Assembly (NCBI GenBank): GCA_029555415.1
Contig: JAKPSI010000042.1
Span: 21,174 to 85,173, forward strand
DNA from: Bacteroidota bacterium
GTDB lineage: Bacteria; Bacteroidota; Bacteroidia; Chitinophagales; Chitinophagaceae
Direction of reading: 5' to 3'
Length of the DNA: 64,000 bases
Shown: one piece after another, positions 42,388 through 50,634 of the stretch
Numbering within the stretch: position 1 is the stretch's first letter
How the letters are laid out: every line of letters starts with the position of its first letter
Notes under the pieces: generated by a model
Databases searched by the model: none
What the model saw: the letters and a program-made list of their open reading frames with translations, nothing else
Told to the model about the DNA's origin: nothing
Program-made: the position numbers and the translations under genes

Positions 42388-43025
42388 CTCAAAGACTTGT
42401 TCGCTTTCCATAGACCATAGGTCACTCCAGAGGAAACAATAGCCCCCGTTATCACATCACTCGGATAATGCACCCCCAGATAAACCCGGGAGTACCCCAC
42501 CAGCGATGCCCATGCGTAAGTAGGTGCAATAACATACCATTTGGGATAGGCAAGCGACATGGAAGTGGCCATGGAGAAGCCTTCGGCGGTGTGGCCGGAG
42601 GGGAAGGATTCGTTCTTCGGGCAATAGACCGCGTTGAAATGGATATCGAACTGACAGGGACGTTTGCGGTTGAAAAGTTTCTTGAGACCTACATTGACCA
42701 GTTGGGATAAAAAGACGGATTCGGTGACATACAATGAGCTTTTCTTCATGTATGTATCATTCCTGATCGCGCCGGCAATGAAGAGGGAAGCGGGCATGGC
42801 CAGACAAACCGGATTATTCCATTTGCTGATGAATTTGAAGAAACGCGTTTTGCGTTCCGTACGATGTGAAGCTGCACGGTCCAGTATGCGCCAGTCGAAA
42901 TTGTCCTTGTGCTGGCTGTACACGGAAGCGTAAGTGCATATAAAAAAAACAAGAAGGAGTGTAGTACGTATTCCGTCAGAGACCGGCAATACTTTCTTCC
43001 AGGATCCTGATCTTTGTTTCTGCAT
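42378..43025 (-). CDS. PAP2 family phosphatase, exported/membrane-associated
   Basis: About 203-215 aa. The three acid-phosphatase motifs are intact: KxxxxxxRP in KKLFNRKRP, PSGH in SFPSGHTAEG, and SRxxxxxHxxxD in YSRVYLGVHYPSD. It acts on lipid phosphates or undecaprenyl pyrophosphate. The start is uncertain: ATG at 43025 overlaps valS by 50 bp, while a TTG at 42989 would place the signal-like helix (TTLLLVFFICTYA, ending VYSQ) at the very N-terminus. The last codons (Lys-Phe-stop) lie in the right arm of the four-helix-bundle element. Confidence 0.82.
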   Translation of the reverse strand: MQKQRSGSWKKVLPVSDGIRTTLLLVFFICTYASVYSQHKDNFDWRILDRAASHRTERKTRFFKFISKWNNPVCLAMPASLFIAGAIRNDTYMKKSSLYVTESVFLSQLVNVGLKKLFNRKRPCQFDIHFNAVYCPKNESFPSGHTAEGFSMATSMSLAYPKWYVIAPTYAWASLVGYSRVYLGVHYPSDVITGAIVSSGVTYGLWKANKSLRKF

Positions 43026-45582
43026 CGGCTTTCTTTTTTCTTTCGGTCTCAATGACCTCCGGTTTTGCATTCTGCACGAATTTCTCGTTGCTGAGTTTTT
43101 TATCGACAGATTGCAGGAAGCCTTTAAGATAAGAAAGTTCCTTCATTAATTCTTCTTTTTGCTGTGCCTTATCGACCGGCAATTCAGCCTCCAGGAAGAA
43201 CTTATCTTTCTGCACCACGATGCTGATACTGTTCGGAACGATCTCATTAGTGTATGCAACGGATTCCGCATTTACCTGTCTGCCGAGGATATCCAGAATG
43301 CCGGTATAGTCATCTTTGTTTTCCGGCAGGATGTGCAGTTTGATGGTATCCTTCGGTTTCAGTTTCGCTTTGTTGCGCGCGTCACGGATCGCAGTGATCA
43401 CCTCTTTCAGTAAGGTGCCTTGTTGCAGTACGGATTCATTCACAGCAGCAGCCGGTGTGGCCTGCAGAATGGTCAGGTCACTGTTCTTTTCATTCAGCAG
43501 ATGATAGATCTCTTCCGTCACGAAAGGCATGAAGGGATGCATCAGTTGCACCAGTTCTTCAAAGAAACCAACGGTGCGCTCATACAGGGCCTTGCTGATC
43601 TTCTGGTCCGGCGCGGGTTTCACCCATTCCAGGTACCAACTGCAGAAATCATCCCATACCAGGGAGTAAAGCGTTTTCAGGGCTTCACTCAGACGGAACT
43701 CCTTGTATTGTCCTTCCAGTTCTCCTTTTACCTGTTGCAGACGGTTATGGAACCAGTCGGCTGCAATTTGATTCGTTGCCTCATCCGCTTTTTCATCTTG
43801 TCTGTCTTCCCACATTTTCACCAGCTTCAGGGCGTTCCAGATCTTGTTGATGAAGAAGGAACCCTGCTCGTTACTGGATTCATCCCATAACAGGTCGTTA
43901 CCAGCAGGTGAAGAGATCATGATGCCGAAACGAACCGCATCGGCTCCGTATTTATCAATGAGTGCGAGCAGGTCGGGGGAGTTGCCCAGACTCTTACTCA
44001 TCTTGCGTCCTTGTTTATCGCGCACGATACCGGTGAAATACACTTCACGGAAGGGAAGTTCGCCTTTGTATTCATAACCGGCCATGATCATCCGCGCCAC
44101 CCAGAAGAAAATGATCTCAGGTGCGGTCACGAGGGTATTGGTCGGGTAGTAGTATTTTATTTCGGCGTTGCCCGGATCGCTGTATCCTTTGAATACTTCA
44201 AAGGGCCAGAGCCAGCTGGAGAACCAGGTGTCCAGACAATCCTCATCCTGACGTAAGGTCTTTCCTTTTGTTTCGGGATAGCGGGCGTTCACATCCGCTT
44301 CATCCGAACCCACGTAAACTTTACCATCTGCATCATACCAGGCAGGAATGCGGTGACCCCACCAAAGCTGGCGGGAGATGCACCAGTCCTTGATATTCTC
44401 CATCCAGTGACGGTAGAGATTCTTGAATTTGGCAGGATAGAATTTGATATCATCATCAGCAACAGCGTTCAACGCGGGGCCGGAGATCTTTTTCATATCC
44501 ACCCACCATTGCAGGGAGAGACGGGGTTCCACGACCACATCCGTTCTTTCACTGAAACCGATCTGATTGGTATAATCTTCGATCTTCACCAGATGTCCCG
44601 CGGCTTCCAGTTCCGGAACGATCTTCTTGCGGACAGCAAAACGGTCTTCACCGATATACAGTTGTGCAGCTTCACTCATCGTACCATCATCATTCATGGT
44701 ATCGATCACTTCCAGCTTGTGTTTCTGCCCCAGCTGATAGTCGTTCATATCATGCGCCGGTGTTACTTTCAGCGCACCGGTACCGAAGTCCATCGTTACA
44801 TAATCATCAGTGATGATAGGAATGCGGCGGTTGATCAGCGGTACAAAAGCGAATTTGCCGTGCAGGTGGGTATATCGTTCATCTTTCGGATTCACGCAGA
44901 TCGCGGTATCGCCGAGGATGGTCTCAGGTCTTACAGTGGCAATGGTGATATATTCATCACCGGGTACATCCAGTTTGTAACGGAGGTGATACAGTTTGCT
45001 GTTCACTTCCTTGAAGATCACTTCTTCATCGCTCAGCGCGGTCTGGGCACGCGTGTCCCAGTTGATCATGCGTTTACCGCGGTAGATATAGCCTTTATTG
45101 TAGAGTTCGATGAAAACATTGATGACAGAACGGTAGTAATCCGGATCCATGGTGAAACTGGTGCGGTCCCAGTCCAGACTACAACCCATCTTTTTCAATT
45201 GCTGCAGGATGATACCACCGTATTTTTCTTTCCATTCCCAGGCATAACTCAGGAATTCATCACGACTCAGGGATGATTTGGCGATCCCTCTTTCGCGCAG
45301 CATCTGAACCACTTTGGCTTCTGTGGCGATGGAGGCGTGGTCGGTACCCGGCACCCAGCAGGCGTTCTTGCCCTGCATGCGTGCACGTCGGATGAGGATA
45401 TCCTGAATGGTATTGTTGAGACAGTGGCCCATGTGCAGCACACCGGTCACATTAGGAGGGGGGATGACGATGGTATAAGGTTCCCTTTCGTCGGGCTTGC
45501 TGTTGAAATACTTCTTGTCCAGCCAATGCTGGTACCAGCGTTGTTCGGCTGCTTGATGTTCAAAATTCCGGCTCAGTTCCAT
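42976..45582 (-). CDS. valS: Valine--tRNA ligase
   Basis: 868 aa. Class I synthetase: PPPNVTGVLHMGHCLNN with the HIGH-type HMGH at 50-53, the CP1 editing domain in the middle, KMSKS in GRKMSKSLGNSPD, and a C-terminal coiled-coil tRNA-binding arm with the EELMKELSYLKGFLQSVDKKLSNEKF repeat. Charges tRNA-Val; both tRNA-Val genes of the window lie a few kb away. The 3' end overlaps the start of the PAP2 gene, so the two may be cotranscribed. Confidence 0.97.
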   Translation of the reverse strand: MELSRNFEHQAAEQRWYQHWLDKKYFNSKPDEREPYTIVIPPPNVTGVLHMGHCLNNTIQDILIRRARMQGKNACWVPGTDHASIATEAKVVQMLRERGIAKSSLSRDEFLSYAWEWKEKYGGIILQQLKKMGCSLDWDRTSFTMDPDYYRSVINVFIELYNKGYIYRGKRMINWDTRAQTALSDEEVIFKEVNSKLYHLRYKLDVPGDEYITIATVRPETILGDTAICVNPKDERYTHLHGKFAFVPLINRRIPIITDDYVTMDFGTGALKVTPAHDMNDYQLGQKHKLEVIDTMNDDGTMSEAAQLYIGEDRFAVRKKIVPELEAAGHLVKIEDYTNQIGFSERTDVVVEPRLSLQWWVDMKKISGPALNAVADDDIKFYPAKFKNLYRHWMENIKDWCISRQLWWGHRIPAWYDADGKVYVGSDEADVNARYPETKGKTLRQDEDCLDTWFSSWLWPFEVFKGYSDPGNAEIKYYYPTNTLVTAPEIIFFWVARMIMAGYEYKGELPFREVYFTGIVRDKQGRKMSKSLGNSPDLLALIDKYGADAVRFGIMISSPAGNDLLWDESSNEQGSFFINKIWNALKLVKMWEDRQDEKADEATNQIAADWFHNRLQQVKGELEGQYKEFRLSEALKTLYSLVWDDFCSWYLEWVKPAPDQKISKALYERTVGFFEELVQLMHPFMPFVTEEIYHLLNEKNSDLTILQATPAAAVNESVLQQGTLLKEVITAIRDARNKAKLKPKDTIKLHILPENKDDYTGILDILGRQVNAESVAYTNEIVPNSISIVVQKDKFFLEAELPVDKAQQKEELMKELSYLKGFLQSVDKKLSNEKFVQNAKPEVIETERKKKADAETKIRILEESIAGL

Positions 45583-45630
45583 AAGGCTGCAAAATTACCT
45601 TGTTTTTGCCGGATGCGGAAACCCAAGCGG

Positions 45631-46077
45631 TCATTCCCAGCCATTCAGGTTCAGCTCGGAATCGGTCATATTATTACGCACTTCCCTGCAGATGTATTTT
45701 TTACCGTTGTACACTTCAATGATCCCGTGGTTGATCTCATCCAGGGGGGAAGTTTTGGTCAGATAACCGGAGCCTCCAAGTTCCCGGAGGCGGTTCGCAT
45801 ACCGGGGCTGGTTATGGACCGAGAGGCCGATCACACGGATTGCAGGGTGCTCCGCCAAAACTTTTTCGGTGAGTTCGAATCCGTTCATCGGACTCATATT
45901 AATATCTACGATAATAATATCGGGGTGCTTGTGCTGAACATGTTCAAGGGCATCTGCTCCATTATTGGCTTCAGCTACAAGGTCAAAACGGGGATTGATC
46001 TGGAGGAGCATTTTCCATGACGCACGGACAAGGTCGTGGTTGTCGACAAGCATGATACGGATAATCGGAGCGTCCAT
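45631..46077 (-). CDS. Receiver-only response regulator (NarL type, no output domain)
   Basis: 148 aa. A REC domain with D12, the phospho-acceptor D58 in IIIVDINMSPMNG, Ser/Thr at 86 and K108 in YLTKTS. The residue after D12 is Asn, not the usual second acidic residue. The sequence is closest to NarL/FixJ regulators, but only about 25 residues follow the REC domain and no LuxR-type helix-turn-helix is present. It could be a CheY-like relay or a truncated regulator. No histidine kinase is nearby. Divergent from the esterase gene. Confidence 0.8.
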   Translation of the reverse strand: MDAPIIRIMLVDNHDLVRASWKMLLQINPRFDLVAEANNGADALEHVQHKHPDIIIVDINMSPMNGFELTEKVLAEHPAIRVIGLSVHNQPRYANRLRELGGSGYLTKTSPLDEINHGIIEVYNGKKYICREVRNNMTDSELNLNGWE

Positions 46078-46453
46078 CTACAGGAGTTATGGTTGAATTG
46101 TTATTTTGATGGTTCTTCCGGATCTGGCTTCCGTATGGTGGTTCCGGTTCAGTGGATAGTGGCAAAAAGAGTACCGTACTAAGATTTTACCAATGACCCT
46201 GCTTGTTTAAAGGCCTTAGCCTGAATTCTAAACAGATACATAGTAAAAATACTGAAAAACTAAAGTAATATTACTTGGGTTATTTACCAAGAAAAAACAC
46301 GAGTATTTTAATATAAATGTCAATAAATCAATTAAAAGGGGCGTTTCGGGGTCATCCCGGGCTTGGTAAATAACGCCTATATTCGCAACATTCCGGCCTG
46401 AAAAGGCCGTTCCGGCTCCCGGATCAACCTAACCTTAAACCTTTTTTGGACGT
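46078..46453. promoter_or_regulatory. Divergent regulatory region with inverted repeats
   Basis: 376 bp, AT-rich, without a gene. It contains a perfect 14-bp palindrome (46263-46276) and an exact 13-bp inverted repeat, 46279-46291 with 46362-46374, enclosing 70 bp. A 6-bp GGCGTT/AACGCC pair lies inside. They could be operator sites or a 5'-leader structure of the esterase gene. Confidence 0.4.
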
Positions 46454-47191
46454 ATGAAAAGAGAACTCGCATCCTGGTACAGTCCCTCGCTGAATAAAGA
46501 AATGCCCATCGCTACATATGGAGATTATGGTTTTGCATTGCTGATGATCCCTACCGCCGCGGCGGACTATCTCGAATATGAGCGTTTCCAGCTGATGGAC
46601 CATCTGGCGCCGTATATCAATTCGGGGCTGGTCAAAGTATTCTCGATCGACAGTATCAATAATGAGAGCTGGATGAACAATCATATGGATCCGCATCATA
46701 AATCCATCCGTCACCAGCAATGGAACAGTTATGTATTCAATGAAGTGGTACCGTTCATTCGCAGCAAAACGAGTAACGAAACACCTATCATCACTTGCGG
46801 CGCTTCTTTTGGTGCGTTGCACAGTATGAACCTTTTCCTGAAAAGACCGGATCTCATCAATGGTGTGGTGGCCATGAGCGGGGTGTATGACCTGACGGAG
46901 TATACAAAAGGACATTTTGATGATGACGTGTACTTCAACAGTCCAATGCACTACATGCCCAACATGAACGACCATACGATACTTGAACAGATCCGTAACA
47001 GCCGGCATATTCATATCCTCACCGGCAGCGGTTCATTTGAAGATCCGTCCTCCAGCGGTCGCTTTGCGAAGATCCTGTATGATAAAGGCCTCTGGTATGA
47101 ACTGGATGTGTGGGGGCCGGAGTGGCCGCACGACTGGAATACATGGCGCTCCATGCTTCCGCAATACCTGGAGTCGCGCTTCAAAGGCTGA
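46454..47191 (+). CDS. Esterase family protein (esterase D-like alpha/beta-hydrolase)
   Basis: 245 aa, cytosolic (no signal peptide). Putative esterase fold (PF00756): the nucleophile Ser is in ITCGASFGALHSMN (GxSxG-type G-A-S-F-G), the Asp probably around GSGSFEDP, and the His in the C-terminal EWPHDWNTW, which matches the HxWxxW end of this family. It may cleave short-chain esters or S-formylglutathione-like substrates. It has a long structured upstream region and converges on aat with no gap. Confidence 0.82.
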   Translation: MKRELASWYSPSLNKEMPIATYGDYGFALLMIPTAAADYLEYERFQLMDHLAPYINSGLVKVFSIDSINNESWMNNHMDPHHKSIRHQQWNSYVFNEVVPFIRSKTSNETPIITCGASFGALHSMNLFLKRPDLINGVVAMSGVYDLTEYTKGHFDDDVYFNSPMHYMPNMNDHTILEQIRNSRHIHILTGSGSFEDPSSSGRFAKILYDKGLWYELDVWGPEWPHDWNTWRSMLPQYLESRFKG

Positions 47192-47836
47192 TCAGGGGAT
47201 CCATTTTTTCAATAAGGACAGGAATTCACTTCGTGGGATCATCGCCGCGCCAAAGCTGGCCAGATAATCCGTGTACACCTGACAGTCGATCAGCTGCACA
47301 CCTTCTTTTTTCAGTTGTTCAACATATAATGTGAATGCCATGCGGGAGTAACCGGGTTTGCTGCTGAACATACTCTCCCCGAAGAAAACATTACCCATCC
47401 TGATCCCGTACAAGCCACCCACCAGTTCATCATGGATCCGGATCTCGGCGCTCTGTGCGACACCCAGTTTGTGAAGTGCTGTATATGCCTGCTCCACTTC
47501 ATCGGTGATCCAGGTGCCATCCTGCCCGGGGCGGCTGATCTCTTTACAACGCCTGATGACCCCTGCGAAATCCTGATTCACGGTGAAAGTATATTTCGTT
47601 TCATCCAGCATTTTTCGTGTTTGCGCACTGACCTTGAAATCGGAGGGAAATAGAACGAATCGCGGATCAGGGCACCACCAAAGGATATCGGATTCCTGAT
47701 ACCAAGGGAAGATACCATTGCGGTATGCCAGCAATAGCCGTTCGGTCCGGAGATCCCCGCCAAGCGCCAGTAAACCGTCGGGCTCCGATAAATGAACGGG
47801 CGGGAAAATGATATCCTGATTCAGCATGAACAGCAT
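47192..47836 (-). CDS. aat: Leucyl/phenylalanyl-tRNA--protein transferase
   Basis: 214 aa from the ATG at 47836 (or 211 aa from the ATG at 47827); the longer frame from 47935 overlaps clpS and lacks homology. Motifs: FPPVHLSEPDGLLALGGDL, FPWY, WWCPDPR, WITDEVEQAY, GGLYGIRMGNVFFGESMFS and LIDCQVYTDYLASFGA. It attaches Leu or Phe to proteins with N-terminal Arg or Lys, making them ClpS substrates. clpS lies just upstream on the same strand, so the two form an N-degron module. Confidence 0.95.
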   Translation of the reverse strand: MLFMLNQDIIFPPVHLSEPDGLLALGGDLRTERLLLAYRNGIFPWYQESDILWWCPDPRFVLFPSDFKVSAQTRKMLDETKYTFTVNQDFAGVIRRCKEISRPGQDGTWITDEVEQAYTALHKLGVAQSAEIRIHDELVGGLYGIRMGNVFFGESMFSSKPGYSRMAFTLYVEQLKKEGVQLIDCQVYTDYLASFGAAMIPRSEFLSLLKKWIP

Positions 47837-47840
47837 GGAG

Positions 47841-47848
47841 CAAAAATA
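47841..47848 (-). promoter_or_regulatory. Possible -7 box directly before aat
   Basis: Reads TATTTTTG on the minus strand, a perfect TAnnTTTG, ending 4 nt before the first ATG. If used, the transcript would be nearly leaderless or would start at the second ATG. No good -33 box. Confidence 0.3.
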
Positions 47849-47885
47849 GAGAAGCTGAGAACAAATAAAGGGAAGGGGAGAGAAC

Positions 47886-48185
47886 TTATGCCAGTACTTC
47901 GATCGTGGCGCCAATTCCGCGTTCCGTAATGGCATCGCACATCGGTTTCAGTTCGTCGTAACTGCCTTTTTTAACGGCATATTTGCCCCTGAAGTGGATG
48001 ATGTAGGAGCATTGCTCGGCCTGTTCTTCGGAGTAGCCACATACCTGCATGAGGGTTTCAATGACCCACTCGAAAGTGTTCACTTCATCATTCCAGACCA
48101 CCAGATTACAAGGATCTTCCGTACTGGTCAGTACATCGGTATCCTGTTGCTCTTCGGTTGCGGTATGTGTGCCGGGTGCTTTCAT
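47886..48185 (-). CDS. clpS: ATP-dependent Clp protease adaptor ClpS
   Basis: 99 aa. After a disordered, Thr/Glu-rich N-terminus the conserved core is present: LVVWNDEVNTFEWVIETLMQVCGYSEEQAEQ (the N-D-E-V-x-T-F/M substrate-binding loop), then HFRGKYAVKKGSYDELKPMCDAITERG. It delivers N-degron proteins to ClpAP/ClpCP. In front of aat on the same strand. Confidence 0.95.
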   Translation of the reverse strand: MKAPGTHTATEEQQDTDVLTSTEDPCNLVVWNDEVNTFEWVIETLMQVCGYSEEQAEQCSYIIHFRGKYAVKKGSYDELKPMCDAITERGIGATIEVLA

Positions 48186-48275
48186 TTGCGACGTACAAAA
48201 TTAGTAAATATTCCGGGATTGTTGCAAGAGGGCGTGCATGACTATGCTGGGAGCGTTGAACCGGTAAGTTGAGAA

Positions 48276-48307
48276 ATAAAAAAAGGTTCCATTTCTGAAA
48301 CCTCTTT
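48276..48307 (-). terminator. Terminator of tRNA-Val(UAC)
   Basis: A short stem (about 48285-48291 with 48298-48303) followed by a long U-run on the minus strand (48276-48284), just after the tRNA 3' end. Confidence 0.6.
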
Positions 48308-48312
48308 TTCTG

Positions 48313-48387
48313 TGGGAGTTGACGGGTTCGAACCGCCGACCCTCTGCTTGTAAGGCAGATGCTCTGAACCAGCTGAGCTAAACTCCC
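48313..48387 (-). tRNA. tRNA-Val (anticodon UAC)
   Basis: 75 nt. Acceptor GGGAGTT/AACTCCC, D arm GCTC/GAGC, anticodon stem TCTGC/GCAGA with loop CTTACAA (anticodon UAC), T arm with TTCGAAC. CCA is not encoded. Confidence 0.95.
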
Positions 48388-48863
48388 GTTTTGGGACGGC
48401 AAAGATAAGGGTGTCAGTCTTTTCTGACAAAAAAAAGAAGAGAATTTTATCAGGCAGGTGGGGACTCATTTCCAGGGGCTTGTCGCGGAATACAAGCAGG
48501 TCGTGAACCTTACCTCAAATCACAGAGCGCAGTTCAAAATGGGGGCTTTTTATGCACTAAGGTCTGAGGTTTTCCTCCCTGTTTCGTGGTGCGATCCCCC
48601 TTTTTGCGGCACACTGCCAGTTGTATATTTCCTCTGTCCCCCTTTTAAAGGAGGACCTGAGCCTCTCCGAACCCGGAATGGCGTAAACATAGCAAATGAA
48701 TGAGTCGGAGACTTACGCCATACGATCAGAAAGGCTTTACAAGTCCCCCTTCCTAAGGGGGAGTGAGTAAGCTTCGGTCTAAAAAATATTTCAGCAAGGG
48801 GGCTCTACGCCACACCACCCAACACACACTTCAACCCTTTAAAGACTTTTCCCAATCCCTCCC
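48388..48863. other. 476-bp gap with three palindromes before the DUF559 gene
   Basis: No gene is supported here. Palindromes: 48636-48656 (GTCCnCCTTT type), ATGGCGTAA at 48678-48686 with its exact inverse at 48713-48721, and a CCCCCTT/AAGGGGG stem at 48745-48761. CCCCCTT also occurs near 48595. The GGCGTAA/TTACGCC pair resembles the core hairpins of the two trp-operon units. Confidence 0.5.
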
Positions 48864-49274
48864 ATGTACTATATACCCTACAATACCAAACTCCGCAACT
48901 TTTCACGCAATCTCCGCAATCATTCCACCAAAGGAGAAATATTGCTCTGGATGCAGTTACGTGCAGGTAAAATGTGCGGATATCAGTTCAACCGGCAAAA
49001 GCCATTAGGCAATTTCATCGTTGATTTCTACTGTGGTGCATTGAATCTCGTGATCGAAGTAGATGGCAAGTATCATCTGGCACCAGCTCAGGTTGTGAAA
49101 GACCGGTGGCGGCAGGGGATACTTGAATCTTATCACCTGAATTTTCTCCGCTTCCCCGAAATGGCCGTTCGTAACAGGATGGACTCGGTATTACAGGAAA
49201 TTCATCTTTACATCCGACACTATGAAATGATCCATCCTGAATTGAAGGAAAGAAAGTCCCGGTATCTGAAATAA
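48864..49274 (+). CDS. DUF559 endonuclease-like protein
   Basis: 136 aa. The DUF559/Vsr-like (PD-(D/E)xK) core is present: LRNHSTKGEILLWMQLRAGKMCGYQFNRQKPLGNFIVDFYCGALNLVIEVDGKYH, with the active-site D in IVDFYC and E-x-D in IEVDG. A C-terminal RMDSVLQEIH helix follows. Family members are small nuclease-like proteins of unknown role, often at scattered sites. It is preceded by palindromes and overlapped by no other gene; 24 bp later tag begins. Confidence 0.85.
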   Translation: MYYIPYNTKLRNFSRNLRNHSTKGEILLWMQLRAGKMCGYQFNRQKPLGNFIVDFYCGALNLVIEVDGKYHLAPAQVVKDRWRQGILESYHLNFLRFPEMAVRNRMDSVLQEIHLYIRHYEMIHPELKERKSRYLK

Positions 49275-49298
49275 CCACGGATACTCTTAATTTTAACA

Positions 49299-49853
49299 AT
49301 GGCAACAACCTACTGCTCCTTCGTACAACATCAGGATAAAACGAACGTCCACCGGATCTATCACGATACCGAATACGGATTTCCCATTCATGATGATAAC
49401 TTGTTATTCGCAAGGCTGGTCCTCGAGATCAATCAGGCCGGACTGAGCTGGGAGACGATCCTGAAAAAGAAGGATAATTTCTTCAAGGCCTACGATCAAT
49501 TCGATCTGAAGAAAGTATCAAAGTATTCAGAGAAGAAAAAAGAAATGCTATTACAAGATGCGGGCATTATCCGCAACCGGCTTAAAGTGGAAGCCGCTAT
49601 CCATAATGCGCAATGCATCATCACCATTCAGAAAGAAACAGGCTCCTTCCGCAACTGGCTCGATCATCATCATCCCAAAACAAAAGAAGAATGGGTGAAA
49701 CTTTTCAAGAAGACCTTCAAATTCACAGGCGGAGAGATCGTCAATGAATTCCTCATGAGTACCGGATACTTGCCCGGCGCGCACACAGAAGATTGTCCAA
49801 TACATAAAAAAGTCCTCAAACTCGGACCTGCATGGAAACGAATAAAAAAGTGA
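49299..49853 (+). CDS. tag: DNA-3-methyladenine glycosylase I
   Basis: 184 aa, the usual length. Zinc ligands Cys6, His22 (YHDTEYG), and the C-terminal HTEDC His and Cys (about 174-178). The catalytic region LEINQAGLSWETILKKKDNFFKAYDQFD is intact. It excises 3-methyladenine from alkylated DNA. 24 bp after the DUF559 gene on the same strand, so possibly cotranscribed. Confidence 0.94.
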   Translation: MATTYCSFVQHQDKTNVHRIYHDTEYGFPIHDDNLLFARLVLEINQAGLSWETILKKKDNFFKAYDQFDLKKVSKYSEKKKEMLLQDAGIIRNRLKVEAAIHNAQCIITIQKETGSFRNWLDHHHPKTKEEWVKLFKKTFKFTGGEIVNEFLMSTGYLPGAHTEDCPIHKKVLKLGPAWKRIKK

Positions 49854-49901
49854 TATTCCGGATAAGATTCAAACGCTGAAATATACCAATAGGATCCCGG
49901 C

Positions 49902-49971
49902 TCAATCCATTATCCACTCTCCATTATCCACTATCCATTATCAACTCTCCATTATCCTTTCTCCATTCCTA
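49902..49971. repeat. 70-nt heptad array at the YCII-like gene stop codon
   Basis: Read on the minus strand, the TAG stop (49971-49969) begins ten heptads (TAGGAAT, then GGAGAAA/GGATAAT/GGAGAGT/TGATAAT types). Alternating units give a 14-bp super-repeat. 'tccatta' family. Confidence 0.85.
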
Positions 49972-50259
49972 ATTGGGCTGCACCGCCGGCAATCTGTAAT
50001 GCTGTCCGTCAAGCACGAATAACTCATCGATCTCAACGGTCCAGAAAGGGTAGAGGGGGGATTTCCTGAGGAGGTTTTCCGCTTCTTCCTTATCCTCCGC
50101 ATTCAGCGTGATCCAGGAGCGCATCGATTCCATGCTGACCGCATAATGATCGATCGTGCCCTTGTTGATGAGGTAATTGATATAGGTCCGGTGAGGAGGC
50201 ACCATATCCATGAAATCATCACTCATCTCGAAATGTATCGTGGCCTGGTATTTCTTCAT
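49969..50259 (-). CDS. YCII-related / dimeric alpha-beta barrel protein
   Basis: 96 aa from the ATG at 50259. Ferredoxin-like alpha/beta fold: YQATIHFEM strand, HRTYINYLINKGTIDHYAVS, then SMRSWITLNAEDKEEAENLLRKSPLYPFWTVEIDELF. The SPLYPFW-x-x-EI-x-EL pattern is typical of muconolactone-isomerase-like and YCII-related small proteins. No clear catalytic residue; function unknown. Its stop codon opens a 70-nt heptad array. Confidence 0.7.
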   Translation of the reverse strand: MKKYQATIHFEMSDDFMDMVPPHRTYINYLINKGTIDHYAVSMESMRSWITLNAEDKEEAENLLRKSPLYPFWTVEIDELFVLDGQHYRLPAVQPN

Positions 50260-50331
50260 GTTATAATAAAGACAGCTCAAATGTAGGAAAGTTGCAGCGG
50301 GAGAAAAGAAATGTGAATAAAAGCTGCAAGC

Positions 50332-50359
50332 TATTAGCTTCTAGCAGCTGGCAGACCCC
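50332..50359. repeat. Heptad array, 'agctnnn' (cttgcag) family
   Basis: Four degenerate units AGCTGCA/AGCTATT/AGCTTCT, inverse of the family at 30086 and 34368. Confidence 0.5.
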
Positions 50360-50423
50360 GGTAATTTGGAGCTAATGTGAATAAAGGGGCAATTTCCGGG
50401 ACCCCGGCGCATGTTTTCAGATG

Positions 50424-50473
50424 TGATCTGCGCAAATCTGCGTTGATCTGCGCTAATCTGCGTTGATCTGTGT
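50424..50473. repeat. Period-10 array 'tgatctgcgt' next to tRNA-Val
   Basis: Five units of TGATCTGCGC/AAATCTGCGT type, exact period 10 (50 nt), ending one base from the tRNA-Val(GAC) 3' end. Confidence 0.8.
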
Positions 50474-50474
50474 G

Positions 50475-50549
50475 TGGAACGTACTGGACTCGAACCAGTG
50501 ACCCCTACTCTGTCAAAGTAATGCTCTAAACCAACTGAGCTAACGTTCC
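50475..50549 (-). tRNA. tRNA-Val (anticodon GAC)
   Basis: 75 nt. Acceptor GGAACGT/ACGTTCC, D arm GCTC/GAGC, anticodon stem TTACT/AGTAG with loop TTGACAG (anticodon GAC), T arm ACTGG-TTCGAGT-CCAGT. CCA is not encoded. Confidence 0.95.
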
Positions 50550-50634
50550 TGATATTGTGCTTCTTAGCACCCACTTCCAGCCTGAAGCGTATAGCTTTCA
50601 GCTGTATTAAGGGTCACAAATGTAATCCCTTTCC

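Noticed and set aside
44353..45276. 307-codon plus-strand frame inside valS
   Set aside because: Fully antisense to a strongly conserved synthetase; no start signal or motif.
45337..46020. 227-codon plus-strand frame antisense to valS and the response regulator
   Set aside because: Both minus-strand genes have intact family motifs; the plus-strand product has none.
46454..46500. Promoter of the esterase gene at the TATATTCG upstream
   Set aside because: It matches the -7 consensus at only seven of eight positions and has no TTTG at proper distance.
48242..48469. 75-codon minus-strand frame across the tRNA-Val(UAC) gene
   Set aside because: It overlaps a tRNA with complete cloverleaf; the tRNA explains the sequence.
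49902..50473. Possible CRISPR array
   Set aside because: The repeats are 7 or 10 bp without unique spacers of constant length, and no cas genes are in the window.
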